Notes: generated by a model from the sequence alone, not told the origin. A stretch of DNA of 64,000 bases from Phoronis australis (GCA_002633005.1 NMRA01000191.1:396077-460076), one strand, 5' to 3'. Counted from the first letter of the stretch, positions 49,087 through 63,600 are shown. Numbers and translations are program-made.

Positions 49087-51760
49087 AGTGGATGCTACCC
49101 ATTCTGTCTTTCGTTAGAAGTATTGAGAAGACTGTGCGACTTGTGCTCACATCTCTGGAATTGGAAGATAATATTATTGTATGTTCATGTACTGTGCGTC
49201 CTGTGACACAGGTTGTGTGATGGGGATGTCTGTCTGTTATGGCTCGGTGTCTCTGAGACGGTCATCTAACTTGTACTACGAGAAAATTAAATGGAAGAGT
49301 CGAGGGGTCAGGAGGTTAATAGACAACAATCTGCATGTACTCAAGGATAATTTAATAACACAACATTTATTTGTTTTGATATTTTTGTACTGACCGATTG
49401 TAGAAGCCTTACTTAGCTCGAAGTTTTGACGGACATATAGCAAGCTAGACCCAGCTGAAATCTTTTTCGTTTGGAGTTATATACAGATTTTTTTTTTTCT
49501 AGTCAGAGTGACGTACATGGTTCTTGTCATCTTGGGTTGTATGTTCTGTTGTTCATTATAGAAATACAGAATTATGGTAGGCCTTCATTTGTTCATTCTC
49601 AGTATTTTGAATTTTTATACCAAGAAGAAAATGGTTTCTTATCGTCGGAAATAAAGAATTCTGTAATGTACTCCTTTGTGCTTCTTAGTATCATGGATTA
49701 GAAAAGGAACAGTAATGACTGGTTGAGTGGCGTGTGAAAATTATGGAAAGACTTAACATTTTGTTAAGTTGCTATTTGATTACTAATGATGACCTTACCT
49801 GTTAAAGTGCAGTGTCTGTGTGAAGTTGTCATAGAAATGAGCGACATCTTTAGGGGTATTTGTAAACATTGTATTTTCCTCTACAGTATGTTGCCTGGTT
49901 TGCTTTCAAAGCTTACTCACATTTTGTGCATCAAGACCTGGATTTCTATGTGTAATTAATGGTCGAGTTTTACAAGGAATGTGAATGGGAAGATAGCCTG
50001 TCCTTTGTTGTTAATTTCGAAATTTTGATCGTTCGCCACAGCTGTGCAAGTACACTGTGAATGCTAATCAATCATTTAATTTCAAAATTTTAATTTTGCG
50101 CCACAACTTGATAAATACACCGCGAACGCCAATCAATCATCCTGTTAAAAAATCTTTAGTTGGCTGCTTGCGAAGAGCGGATAGTATATTTATAGAAGGA
50201 ATGGGTTTAAAAAACTTGGTCCATTTTTGTCTCTAACCGACTAATCAAAATGCAGCTTCATCTTGAGTTGAGTTGCAAGTGCTGAATTTCATCCAGTTTT
50301 TTGCTCAAGACTTTTTGTTTCTTTTGCTAGAAGATCGACCAAACCGCGAGGTTGAGATTTGTTGATATAACGATATAATATTACTGTGTGACATTGTTAA
50401 GTGAGGCAAGATGGGAATGTCTGTTTGATACAATCTCTGAAGTATACATGTGTTAGACTATAACTGTGAAGGTGTACAACTGCGCTTCTTCAATGTTCCT
50501 GCAAATTTTGTGAAGTTTGTTCCTCTGCATTATTTTTTCATTGTTGCCAAATTGAAGACATTTTAATGCTTGCAAAGTCTAAGGAGAATCGCGATCAGTT
50601 GGGATCATGAAAAATTGTGCTGTTCTATGCTTTGAAGATGCAATGTACGTTGACAGTTTGTGATTTGCATCTAATGACAAATTGTGGAATAAATCGTCAA
50701 TTGTCTTTGCTAATTATCTGAAGTAAATGATGACACAGGGTTAATACATAGGTATGTAATCAAAAATCACATTGCCAGTATCTCCTTGCTATTTCTTGGC
50801 TTACCCCAAATTGTAGCACTTTTAAGTATGTTGTGTTAAGCCCAAACTATGGCACGTTAAGTCTGTGTGCTAAACATGCCCAAACTGTGGCACATTAAGT
50901 TTGTGTTAAACAAGCCCAAACTGTGTCATGTAAGTCAATGTGTTATTCCCAAACTGTAACATGTTAAGTGTGTGTTAAACAGCCCAAACTGTGGTGCGTT
51001 AAGTCTGTGTGTTAAACAATCGAGACCAAGTGGTGGTGCTTCTGAGCTAATGTGCTGTAAAATCTCATCAGTTTCGGGTGACAATAATTACCAAAATTGC
51101 TATTTTTTAAAAGGCTTTTTAACATTGTTTTGAATTATTACATTTTTTTTCAAAATAGTGTCTGATGGTAGCTTAGGCACTGCACTTGATCAGTGTAAAG
51201 CATTAATCTAGTGCTAGATATCTGTTACGGAAGAAATAAGAATTTGAAATTTCACATGTCAGCTATATTGTGTCCTAAATTGGTGATTTTGTCATAGTTT
51301 GGTCTTCCTGTCAGATGTGCTACGTTTGGTCAATGCTTATTGTTTCTGGACAGTTGCATGTGACAACCATATAAATATGGTAGTCTGAGTGTGTTGAACA
51401 GTCCCCTTTGCACACTTGATAAAGTTTACCACTGTCTTGTTCTTGACATCTCAGTTGTTGAGCAATCTTATGTACTGTGAAATTGGATAAGTCCTTTTAC
51501 ATTGCCAAAAGTTAGTTGAGTTGTGTGATTTTGCTGAATAGGGTTTGTTTATAGTAGACCATCTTTTGCCTTTGCTGATGTGTTGTTCACTGAGCATGAA
51601 TTGTTTCGCACAAGGAATGAATTGTCAATCTTCTGACACTGAGGTACAATAGGACGTCATCCAAGTGTAATGCTTGTGTTACAAGCAGTTAACAATGTGT
51701 TAATATAATGTGTGTAAGGTGATTGTTTTATTACAAACAGAATAAATGATTACCTTACCA
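49087..51760 (+). other. EIF4EBP: Probable long 3' UTR of 4E-BP
   Basis: Transcribed-strand T-rich, noncoding. Candidate poly(A) signals AATAAA occur near 49647, 50691 and 51741-51746. The last is followed by a TG/T-rich stretch and is the best distal site. The minisatellite at 50804-51018 would be within the longest form. The true end is not determinable here. Confidence 0.45.
50804..51018 (+). repeat. Minisatellite, about six units of 35-45 bp
   Basis: Imperfect tandem units built on CCCAAACTGTGGCACGTTAA followed by GTCTGTGTGTTAAACA. Units vary by substitutions and small indels. Likely within the 4E-BP 3' UTR. Confidence 0.85.
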
Positions 51761-54644
51761 GCTTGTCTGTCTTTTGTTTATTGATTTCAAATACCATTAT
51801 GAATATAACTATCACTAGCGCTGTCTGGAGTGTATTTTTGTGTATTTTTGTCTATGCATCTCCCTATCTAGCAAGGCATGGGTTGACTATGACAAAAAGG
51901 GGACAATCTTCCTGGTGATGTAGCGTTCCACAAATAAATGGGATTGTGCGATGGAAATAATTTTGTGTTGTAAAATTTAACTGAAATAAACGTTTTTGCA
52001 TGAATCAGTCAAAATAATGATGAAAAAGTAAACTGAAAATCAAATGAGAGGAAATCGAAGTTAAAAAGAGGAGACTTCCAAGTCTTGATCCTGGTCCACG
52101 TTTGTTTTTGAAGTAATTGCTTTTTTCTGACTAATACAAAATGATTTTTGCTTATGTACTGCGTACATTTACGACTTCAGTCGCAACCAGGGTTGCGTTG
52201 TGTAGTCGCAAGGATCTTGTGAGTAACGATGGTATGGTCAGGCGCTTCACTTGCAATGCATGGTGATTTTTTGCGAGATTCTTGCGTTTACAGAAGGCAA
52301 CCCAGGTTTACATTGTGCACGCAAGTCATAAGTTTTTGGGTCATGATCATTCTAAGCGCATTAGCCTTCAAGTGCATTCGAACAGGCTTTGTAAAATTAG
52401 GCTGCATTTAGAAAACTTAAGCTTTAGTAGGAAAATTGTGCGTAAATCATGCTTTTCACACATAATGACACTGCACATGTGCTACACAGTAGTTATATTG
52501 TTCAGCACCATTGTTTCTTGATTCTAAATCCGAAACCAGTTTGCAGATTGGTGCAAGATAAATTTGCATAATCTTTGCATCTAATGGCCACCATTATTTA
52601 AATTCTGTTTCTGTTTATGTCAACTTCCTTCCAGGCGCTACATGTAGATTCTTTACGTTTGCAAACATGTTTTTGTGGTCAGTGAATATAACGAAATCAG
52701 TATGCAGGTCATTACCCTCATAAATTTGTATAATTTATGTACATTGAGACGGCGAAAAGTAGTTTGGCTCATCATCTTGGTTGCACGACTGTCGGTGGTT
52801 TGATAATTAGTTTGAGAGACTTTTGTACCCGGCGACTGGACCATCTGAAACAAGAGTTGTATTGTACCTGCTTAAAAATAAATGTATTAGTGAATAAATG
52901 CATTTTAAATGAAAGCTTATAAAAAGGACAGTAAAATACCTATACTACATTTTATAAACTCAAAAATTTTTGATATTCACCCATAAGTTTTATTTTGTTT
53001 TCGGTATTGATTGACCAACCACTCACTGTTTCACAATGCAATTTACAATACAGTGCAACATAACACAATAAATGCAATTCATTATAAGAAACCCTAATAT
53101 TAGAAGTAGTATTTGGCATGCAAATAAGTTACCACAGTCACCAATTTAGACACCGGACAATATGCTTAATTTTTTCATGAAAGTTAAATTGTCATTTTTA
53201 AATTTTTAGTTTACCGCACTTACGATAAGACAATTTTGTGGGCACTCGCAGCAATGTCAGATTAAAGCTTTTAAAAAGAAAACTCTAAAAGATAATTTTT
53301 CTCCAAAACTAATGAGATTTTGAATAAAGCAACAGATAAGATTAGTCGACGGCCGGAAGAACGAAAATTATAAGCAAAGCATGAAGTATTTCAGTATAAT
53401 TACAGAATGGGATAGGCGCGTCGTAAACCACCTGAGTGCTTTACTAGTGGAGTTTAAGCATCGTCATTCTTAGAAGTTTCCATTCTGTTGCTCGGCACGG
53501 CGAGCATATTTGGACGGAAACGGTTCGCTTACCAAATTTCTCTCAGAATCCAGGCTTACGAGCCTTAATTAAGTAGTTGGCCTATGTCTTGAATAGAGCT
53601 ATCACCATAATATGGAAAAGGCACATGAAAAGAGCTAGAGTTCAAAGCCGGCGCGCTGATCTAGTGAAAACGATATTTAGTAAGCCTATAACTAATTTAA
53701 ATGCATTCCCCGTCAAATAAGATAGGGAACCTTTCTGAGTTGAGTGGTTAATGAATTGGACTTGGTATTTATCAGTATCTCTGGTTTAATGGCTAGATCT
53801 AGAGTTTATACACCTGAAAAAGCCCGGCGGCCCGGGCACCTCAAGCTTGCGGGCTTCAATCACGCTCTCGTCCAACTGAAGGCGCGGGGGGACAGGCGTT
53901 GGTGACAACTTGTATCTGTCTATGATGGTCAACTAAAACGTTCATTACATGGATTTATTGGGCAAGGTCAAAGCTATAATACATTTCTCCCCGTTTAGAT
54001 AAGTACTAAAATGAAACTTGAATTGAAATCGTTCTCATAATATACCTCACCATGATCATGATCTTATACTCATCAACTTGAATTACAAGCAAAGCGTACT
54101 GTACGCGCCATTAGACTCGTTATCTCATGATTGGCCCGGCATGCAACTCAGTAAAATATTTTCTTGAGTAGCTGGTGGTTTTGACGTTCTTGTTGGCAAC
54201 GAAATAGAATTTTCAACCATAGGTGCCTTAATTTGCACAATCTATGCAAATTTTAGATACCTCCACCCCCAAATTAAAGTGGCTGCATTAAATTCACTAA
54301 CCATGGAGACATCAAAACAAAGCACGACTCCATAAGTTCGCCGGGCTACCCGGCCCGACCGCAGTGCCTGGTGAGAAAGCCAAAAATATAATTTTGGATA
54401 AAAGCGGCCTTAATTTGTATACTTAAAAATGCTTAAGGTTGTCATGATTACAACCCATGAAACAAACAAGAAACTTTATTCTACCGAACATTTCTAGCTA
54501 CCCATTTCTCATCGTGGCGACTGGACTTACAGTGCAAAGCGACCAATTCGTGGTGGTTTTCAGTTCGGCCACTAGGTGGATTACTAGTTGTGCAAAAAAT
54601 ACCGAACAAATCCGCAGTCATTTCCGATCAATAGACAGACAAAG
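51761..54644. other. Intergenic region between 4E-BP and clathrin light chain
   Basis: No coding exon recognised. Two short G+C-rich patches (53820-53900 and 54335-54375, each with GCCCGG/CCGGGC palindromes) stand out from the A+T-rich background but were not identified. The last few hundred bases must contain the clathrin light chain promoter; no TATA box is obvious. Confidence 0.5.
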
Positions 54645-57600
54645 ATGGCCGACTTATTGGGTGACGATCAAGTTCCCGAACTTCCACCTCAAGATGATGA
54701 CCCTGCGGCTGACTTTTTAGCTCGAGAACAGTCAGAATTAGCAGCATTGGGGGATGATGACTTTGTGGGAGGTGTTTCTGGTGGAGGCCCACCTCCAGGT
54801 AAAGTAGAAGATGAGTTTCAAAGATGCGGTGACCGAACCGGCGGCGAACCCTCCCCCTCGCCGTCGGTGTTACAATGTACAAATACACCATTCTCCTAAA
54901 ATAGTCTTAGATTCTACTCTGACAACATGGCTTACCTGGTTGGAATGGTTAATGACGGTATTCCTGAATTTTATGTGTCTAAATTAACCTGAGGTGTTAA
55001 GAACCAGTCCTTCCACCTGTGACCTGTCCAATGGCAATAACCTTCCTTATAACGCCCGTTTTTCAAATTCAGTGCAGGTGCCTGGTTTATTTATTACAAC
55101 TCTCAGTAAACGCCTCAGTGCTTGTTTTAATGTTCTCACTGATGACTTAATTAAAATTTTACTGTACTCAGAGATCAGAGGTCGGCACAAGGCCACAAGG
55201 TCAAGGACTATAATTGTCAGTTCTGATGGTGGATGAAACTAAATCAGCGATCCAGTAACCATTGTTGATAGCATCAAACATAAGCAATGAATTCATTATG
55301 GCTTCTTTTGTGATAGTAATATAAACGTTTTTTTATATTTTAGATGATGGCTTTGACCCTATGGCACAGCAGGTAGGATCATGTAATGCTGTTATCAAGA
55401 GACATCGGTGATCAAAAATGAAAACCTGTAACGTTATTTGAAAAAGGGACTGTGATGACTGATATCTACCTTGTCAGATACAGAATAGAATATACAATTC
55501 AAACACAAAGCCTCCCTCAAGTTGGATTTTTAATAAAAATCTTCGATCTAAAAATGATTATCTATTAAAAAATGGCTGTCCTGTGATTACAACTTATCAC
55601 GCGACGTTTTGAAACATTTATTAATTATTTAATATCATTGAGTATTCAGAAAATATGTAATAAATACTTTTATGTGTTCAAAGTGAATGTTGACAAATTT
55701 TACCTGCCTTGAATCATGAAGCAATACAACACGCAACTTTGTTACAAGGCACGGGCTGTGACTTTTGTAAAGTTTGGGTTGTACTATTTTTCTAAATTAA
55801 ATTTTGATTTTGTATTATGTCAAAATTATATCTTTATGGCGGTTGTTGTACCTTTACTTTAGAGCCATCCATGTAAATAGTTTCACTACACTATTTCTTT
55901 TACCTCCTTATCTCAGATACCAGGGATTTTTACTTATTACTCATGTTATTGGCCATGTAAATTGATGTGTTTTTTAGATTTCCAAGTGATATTTAGGAAT
56001 GATTTTGACTGCAAGCATATTTCAAGATGCATATTTCACTGCTGAGCTGTGGTCTACACATTCAGACTATTATCAAATTGTCACAGAGGGACATGACTAT
56101 TATCAATTGCATAGCAGATGATGCTACTACTTCTTGTGTTGTAACATGCCATTGTTTCCTTTTCTGTTAGTTATGACATGTTGTTTCTTCGTTTGTTGTT
56201 CTTGTCTGTGAGACTACTTGTAGTGTCATCTTGATCATGCCTGACCCCATAGTTTGAGTTGTGACCTTCACCTTCATTATGCATGTTCTTCAGTTTCAGT
56301 CAGATGGTTTGGTAGATGACTTTGGTGGCACTCCAACTAATGATTTTGTAAGTTCTCAGATGAGTAGTCGTATTACAGAGATTTTGACTTTTGAAATGTT
56401 TGTGCCTAGTTAGTTCCCAGATTTAAAGATACTCTTTCCGCTCAAACGGTAACACAAGTTAGATCTGTCGATACGTAAGCCTAAATAATGGCCATTCAAG
56501 ACAGCTCCGTATGTTTTCAAACTAAATTTGATATGAAATTTTTAGTTTAATTTTTATTTTCGGTAATGCACTACCACCTAAAATGGCTTTCATAGTGAGT
56601 GACAGCTGACTCATGCATTGGGTACTCACTCAACTGCCACCATGTCTTATGAGGTTTTCGCGGAAACCCAGCCCTTTTTAAAATAACCTTTAAAGAGTAT
56701 CTTTAATGCATTGACCATTCTGTGTTTAGCTGCTAGTACATTATGTTAACCTTGATCTGTGCTTCTAGATGAGTTAACTGTTTTACTTTCTTCTGTTCAT
56801 CTCTTATGTTTGTGAATTATTCATCTCCATATGCATTAACAACTTGAATTGCATTGGTTCACTGTGCATTACTTGACCACAATGCTCTGTAATTGTCTGT
56901 TCGGCGTGATATGCTTTAAATTCCATGGCACACAAAAGCTTGTATGAGAGCAGAAGTAAATTGATTCTGTTTCAATTTCTGCAAAAATTATCCCATCAAG
57001 CTGGTTTTGTCCACATGCTGTGCTTGGATCCTTGGGTACCAAAATCTAAGTGTAAACCAAGTGTTAGTTTTTCATAGGGGGGGAGGGGGGGCTATGTTTC
57101 TCACGTGTCTCCCTAACACCGAGCATGGATGAGATCATAAGTTAACAGCTAAGAAGGAGCACACTGATCACCTTCGGTCCTGGATCCATCGATGCTCGGA
57201 TACACTCAGCTATACTGTGTTAATTTCTGCAGTACTGCATGTGTTCTTGATTGCTATGTTAAGTCTCTTTCCTACACGTGCACCTGTTTTAGATGCAACC
57301 CGCTGCTTCCAACGAAGCAGATTTCTTCGGTAATGAGCCCCAGCAAGATCCAGCCGGATACGATTTTCTTGAGGACGTAAGTCAACAATATGCTTCGTTA
57401 CTGCTGGTTTTATTGAGCAGTGGGGGTCCTGGAACTAGGCTGTTGGTTTCTCAGATGGTTGCAAGCATTGGGTTCTTATGCTAGTCGGTGGGCCAAATCT
57501 CATAGCGTTCACCCTTGTGAGTACTTTGGGGGGGCAACCTAGTTTTTTCTATGTGGCTAGATAATATAACTAAAAATCAAATTCCAAAAAGTTCCCTCGT

Positions 57601-60600
57601 CTACACTTGCACATTTTTTTTAAAAAAAGGTGTTTTTGTTGCACAAAATATGATGCATATTCCTGCCACTTGATGGCGCTTTTCTAGTGAATTGACCAAT
57701 CAGAGAGCCAGATTGTATTGTTGTGCTTAGTTACTTCAATATGGCTGCTCCCATGGAATGTGATGTCTGTATAATTCAAGGTTTATCAAACAGCACAAAA
57801 TTGTGATGTCAGAGCCTAAAGAAGCTTAGGAAAGCTTCCTGACGAAAGCTGATTGACTGTGGAACTCTGTAGATCAGTAGATCAAAAAGAAGAAGAGGTG
57901 TCACAAACGTTTGTGCAGAAAACAGCTGCATGTCCTGGTAGCCTACACAGTATACTGCTGAGTGCTATAGACTAGAATACCAAGTGTCAGACCAGAAAAT
58001 TGAAAGGACATAGAACGGCATAGCAACGTTTCAAGGCACCAACAGTAGTACTAAAGCTGAAGTTGCTGAAAGTGATACAGATGTTATCCAAGATTTCCCA
58101 AGAAAATCAATCACTTCCAAAATCTGAAACACCCAATTAACCTGAACAAGATAGGAACATTCTGAAACATGAGTGCATCATTTGTTAGCAGGAAAAGTAC
58201 ATTATGGGCCACATTTCAAGAAAGAGAAAGAAGTATAGCTTTCAAAAACAGGTACGTGTTTTTTAAAAATACATTTTGGTGTTTTCCACGTGTGATTCAG
58301 TATTATCACCAGTTGTTTTTTAACTTGTTCAGCCCCTTGACTGCCTAGGCCTTAGACAATACTGCTGACCCAGTAGAGACGATGATCATACTATAGGTAC
58401 TTCATATGCCGGATACTTTTCGGCAAATTATGTTCCTATAAGTTTAGAAGTACCGCGTAGAGAGATGCCTCTGAGGAGGTCGTTAATGTTTTCATTTGTT
58501 CCCAGTTTAAACAAATACTCCTGCAATCCTGTTTTTCGAACACTCCATTCAGTTGCCACATCGACACTGCTTGCGCTAAGGGATAATCCTATGGCGTTAT
58601 ACTGTGGGTGTGATTTTAAAGCACTTTAAGTCNNNNNNNNNNNNNNNNNNNNNNNNNNNNNNNNNNNNNNNNNNNNNNNNNNNNNNNNNNNNNNNNNNNN
58701 NNNNNNNNNNNNNNNNNNNNNNNNNNNNNNNNNNNNNNNNNNNNNNNNNNNNNNNNNNNNNNNNNNNNNNNNNNNNNNNNNNNNNNNNNNNNNNNNNNNN
58801 NNNNNNNNNNNNNNNNNNNNNNNNNNNNNNNNNNNNNNNNNNNNNNNNNNNNNNNNNNNNNNNNNNNNNNNNNNNNNNNNNNNNNNNNNNNNNNNNNNNN
58901 NNNNNNNNNNNNNNNNNNNNNNNNNNNNNNNNNNNNNNNNNNNNNNNNNNNNNNNNNNNNNNNNNNNNNNNNNNNNNNNNNNNNNNNNNNNNNNNNNNNN
59001 NNNNNNNNNNNNNNNNNNNNNNNNNNNNNNNNNNNNNNNNNNNNNNNNNNNNNNNNNNNNNNNNNNNNNNNNNNNNNNNNNNNNNNNNNNNNNNNNNNNN
59101 NNNNNNNNNNNNNNNNNNNNNNNNNNNNTAATGTGAGTGTAATATTGTTCAATACAATGGCACTGATGGGACCATATTACTTGTTTTACAAAAAAGTCAC
59201 CAAAACTGTTGTTTTTACAAATATAAGTTTACTAAGCTCTTTGGTGATTATTAGGTAACTTCAAACTCAAATTTCTCAAAAATGTGCAACTTTATATGTG
59301 GGAACTTTTTAGATTTTGAAAACACTCTAATAAATGAACTAAAAAACACCAAAATAAAATTGCCCCCCTAAAGTACTCACAAAAACCATTTTCTAGAGGC
59401 CCTACAAAATCTGGCCCACCGACTATGCCTGAATTGTTTCTACTGTGTGTACTGTGTAGTTCTGTAGATTAGAAAGCACTGTTTTTAACTATTACGTGTG
59501 TTCAGTCAACTTTATTTTCCATGAAATTGGGTTCCCTGTCAACTGTTTAGTTTTCATTTTTCTGGTGGCGGGTTGCATGTTGCATTCTTGGTACTAGTCG
59601 CATATAATGAAACCACATTTTGAGAACCAGCCTGTTGCCCGTTATTCAACGGGGAAAACTGGTTCTCAAAATGCAGGTACGTTACATCCGACAACTAACG
59701 CATTCTTTAGAACCAGCCACTTTTAATCCCAGTCAGGTATTATGTTCAATATTATCCAACATGCCAGATACTTGATTATTTATGAGGAACTAAATTCGAA
59801 GCAATGCACTAGTCTGATGGCAAATATACAGATATACGAACATTTAATCCTGATAATGTTATTAAAGTTTGGCATATTGGTGTTTTTGTTGATATTCAAA
59901 AGTTAAAAGTAAAGGCTACTGATAAAAGTTAAAAACTAACTTAGACAATGGTTGTATAGTTCCCCGTGGTGTATTTGCTATTTATATTACAATTCAAAGT
60001 GACATAAATGGTTCAGCAAATGGACCACACCTTGGTTTTGCATTTACTTCCATTCAGTTATCATGAGTGATTGTTGCAGTCTGTGTGCAATAAGCAAGTA
60101 CAATATTGGAAGTGAATGGAAAACTGAGATGCAGACCTTTGCTTGGCCATTCACGTCACTTTGTATTATTCCATGGATAGTAAATACATGCCAGGGGAAC
60201 AGAATTCAATGTGGAAAATATCTTTCTAAGGTGGTCTGTTTTTTTAAAAAGCTGTTTCGTGCCTCTCTTACGGTGAGGGTTAAAATTACACTAAACACCG
60301 CCTCATCAAACGTGTAGCCTTTACTTTTAAGATAGACGTTAGCTAGACACGTGCATGCTTATGTTCTAGACGGTGCCTCCTGCTTCAGACGAAGCAGATT
60401 TCTTCAATTCTGCACCTGAGGACACATCTGGATTTGGCATGGATGACGTAAGATTTTCTTGATTACCACCAAATCTGTAGGCACTTCTGAGAAGAAGGGA
60501 TATCCCTGTTTTGTAGCTTACTGGATAGTATGGTGTCGAATTGTTGTGTATTTTTGGTGTAAAATCCAACTGATTTTGTTTTATTTGCATTGCTGACCTC

Positions 60601-63600
60601 ATTGGTTCACAAGGAAAAAGTAACCCAGACTGTCACGTCACACTGCTAGGGTGACATGTTTATTATTTTAATTTTCATGCCAGGCACAGTTTTCTCCTAG
60701 TTACGTTTGGCTAGAAAAGCATGCTCTTCCCTGTATCAATTGTATTTGTTTGAATATCGGATGCTATACTTTCACTTCCCCAAAACGAAATATACTCAGC
60801 TCTGCATTATCCGAACCCAGTGAATGTGGCCGACCCTTTCGACGCGTTCAGTGTGTTGCAAGTTTGCGTGGCTTTCTACTTCAGCAACTGCCAGAACAGA
60901 ATGGTCCAAGCGATGCCTACTCTGCCATTAGCTCAGTAGACCGAGAACGGCAAGAACCTGAGAAGCTGAAGCAATGGAAGGCAGAACAGAAGGAAATGTT
61001 GACCAAGAAGGGTAAGTCGGGGCAAACTGCCCCCAGGCATGGGCGGCGCATCACAGGGGTGCTGGGGGCTGTAACCTTCACTTTTTCAGTGCTTTGCCCC
61101 CCATGCTAGGGGACTTATAAATATTGTTTTCACTTCTATTCGTTGAATTGGTGACCTATTATGCTCTATCTAATGTTTTAATGTTTTACTTAGTGGTGTA
61201 GTGGTTGAAGTTATTTGGGTCTTCAGGGTGGTAAGTACTACTCTGACAAAATGTCTTTCAATTTTGTTGACGGTTGTTAATCCATCTGGTTTTTTTACTT
61301 TAACGTTTATTGCTGGGGATTACAAAGATCCCTGCCTGTTGAAATAAAGACAGCTTAACAAAGGCTTTATGCGGGAATTTTGTAGGAGATTTTAGATGTA
61401 CACCCATCATTTTGAAAGGAATTGGGCATTGTGGTGCCAAAGATGAGTTGATTAGTTTGTACGTAAGACTGCATATGTGTGCTTTTGGAAGTCCAAAAAT
61501 CACAAATACTGCCTGTGAACTCCAGTCCATATGTAATACTACTGCAGAAAACTATAAGTGTACACTTGGCTCAGTTCATAATTTAATTTGTTTCTTCTGA
61601 CAAATGTGTAATCAAAACGAAATCAGCATTTAAATATATACGAGTGCCACATTCTCTGAGTTGTTGCGTTTCTGAAATGCATTCATTGTGTTATTTTACA
61701 GACGCTGATGAAGAAGAAAAAATTAGTGAGTGGCAAGTGACAGCCAGGCAAGAACTTCAGGACTGGTACAAGCACCAGAACGAACAGGTGGAGAAAACAA
61801 AGGTGTCCAACAGGTAGGCCATCTCACTGAGCTTTGGGAACAGGTTTGTGCTGGTGACCTGATAGGTCAACATCTGGCACTTGTTTCAGCCCAATAATTT
61901 CTTGTCCATTTGTCTGTGCAGAAAAAACTGGTAGTCATCAGATCAGTTTTAAAATTGAACTTAGGAAATTGAAAAATAACTGTTTATGCTAAAGGTCATG
62001 TTTTGCAGTTGTGTTTGCTGTGCATTGCTTTGTTACTGCAATTATTTTTAAGTTTGTCACTCTAATATGATCAAAGACTGCTGTTATTAACAAAATTGAA
62101 CTCTCCGAGACACTCAGTAAAATTACGTCTAACCAGTGACCTTGCGAACACCGGGCCCCTCTACACCTCAACTACTTTTTTCAACATTTTGTCAGCTCAT
62201 GACACGATGATCGTGGGTTGAGAGCTGAAGAAAACATCATTAAAGGCATTTACTGTGCATTGGAGCCTGCCATACATTCTGTAGACGTGAGAACTTTGCC
62301 AAAATGCAAAGCGTGTATTAGAAGGAAACATGCGAACACACTAGCTTTAGTCGCAAGACTCTTTAGTCTACACAACTCAGCCCTGGTATTCAACAGAACA
62401 CTGAATAGTGAAGGCACGCTTTTATTAGAAAACAGGTTGCTTCTGGCTTCCTATTTGATTTGGCATGGCAATTGACATTTTTCAAAAATTGGCATTTTAT
62501 TTTATTATTTGGCCAGAACATGCATCTGTTAATAGGTGATGTAGCACAATTTTGTTCTGTAATTGAATGTCTGATGACGGTGTTGCCCTAACCGATTCTA
62601 GAAATAATACGAATATTGAGATCTAACACAATGACATCATTCAGTCAGCAAAGCTAGACCACAGTGCCCCCTTTTGAAATCGTGGAGCATCATTGTTAGT
62701 AACCCTGCACTAACACTTCTACTGCACAATCCTCACTATTGTATACTTTCTTTTGCCACGCTTATAGGATTGCCAACAAGTGAGTAATTCCTATGGCGTT
62801 TGTTGTTGCGGTCACCTGGTGCAAGGTGTTAGCCTGTTGTAGTTTTGGTTGTGTTTGTCGATATGGAGATGGTGGTTGCATAATTGTGTACTACCCACGA
62901 ATCTTAAATAAGTTCAGAAAAAGGTTCTCCATCAGAGAAATTGCTTGTAGCTGACCTCTTTAGGAATTTCCCTTCTGAGCCTCGTCACTTGTGGTTTGTG
63001 GTAGATATTAGTCCACATGTATTGTTTGTGCAATTGAAGTACTGTAGATATTCAATGTTAAGCGCAATTTACATTGGAGTGAAAAGTACAGTTGTCTGCA
63101 TTGGCCATACGTCACATCATTGTCAATCGGCAAAAACATTTCGGCTTTTTGTAGCAACTGTACACAGTTTACAACTGAAAATTTGTTCTCTTCTAGTGCC
63201 CTGTTACAAGTGAATATTTCAATCTGTTGTTCTTTGTATCTTATTGAGGATTCATTACATCGATACTGGGAGCAGTCATGCCCATAAGAGAACACTTCAT
63301 ATGTAGTCTTGTGCAGATGATGCATTGCATTGACCTAAAAATGTAAGAACGAGTGATTAAGTGAGATCTGGCGAGATGAGAGGCAACATAGTTTACACAG
63401 GGCACTTCATTTCATAACTAATTAATCGTACTGTAAATCTTATTGATAGATGTGCTGTGTATATGCAGTCATTTATGAGAAAAACACAACTACACTTGTT
63501 ACCGAACTTTCAAAGGTTAGAGAAAGGAGTGACTAAGTTCGTTCCGGTCTCGTTTGTCACTCCGATGACTCGTTCTAGTAAGACATGTCTCTCTCGCTTG

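Larger units (their letters stand above)
57377..60369 (+). other. CLTA/CLTB: Clathrin light chain intron 4, containing the assembly gap
   Basis: Holds the run of Ns, the second copy of the 166-bp repeat and a small perfect hairpin (59616-59673). No coding exon recognised in the resolved part. Confidence 0.7.
57293..60447 (+). repeat. CLTA/CLTB: Duplicated acidic-region exons of clathrin light chain (exons 4 and 5)
   Basis: Exon 4 (57293-57376, 84 nt) contains PAASNEADFFGNE and exon 5 (60370-60447, 78 nt) contains PPASDEADFFNSA. The nucleotides ACGAAGCAGATTTCTTC are identical in both. Both are phase 0-0, so either can be skipped or duplicated without a frameshift. The assembly gap lies between them. 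Confidence 0.8.

Noticed and set aside
50804-51018. CRISPR-like array
   Set aside because: Units are adjacent and imperfect, without unique spacers, and the genome is eukaryotic. It is a minisatellite.
58604-59152. ORFs spanning the N run
   Set aside because: Artefacts of translating undefined bases.
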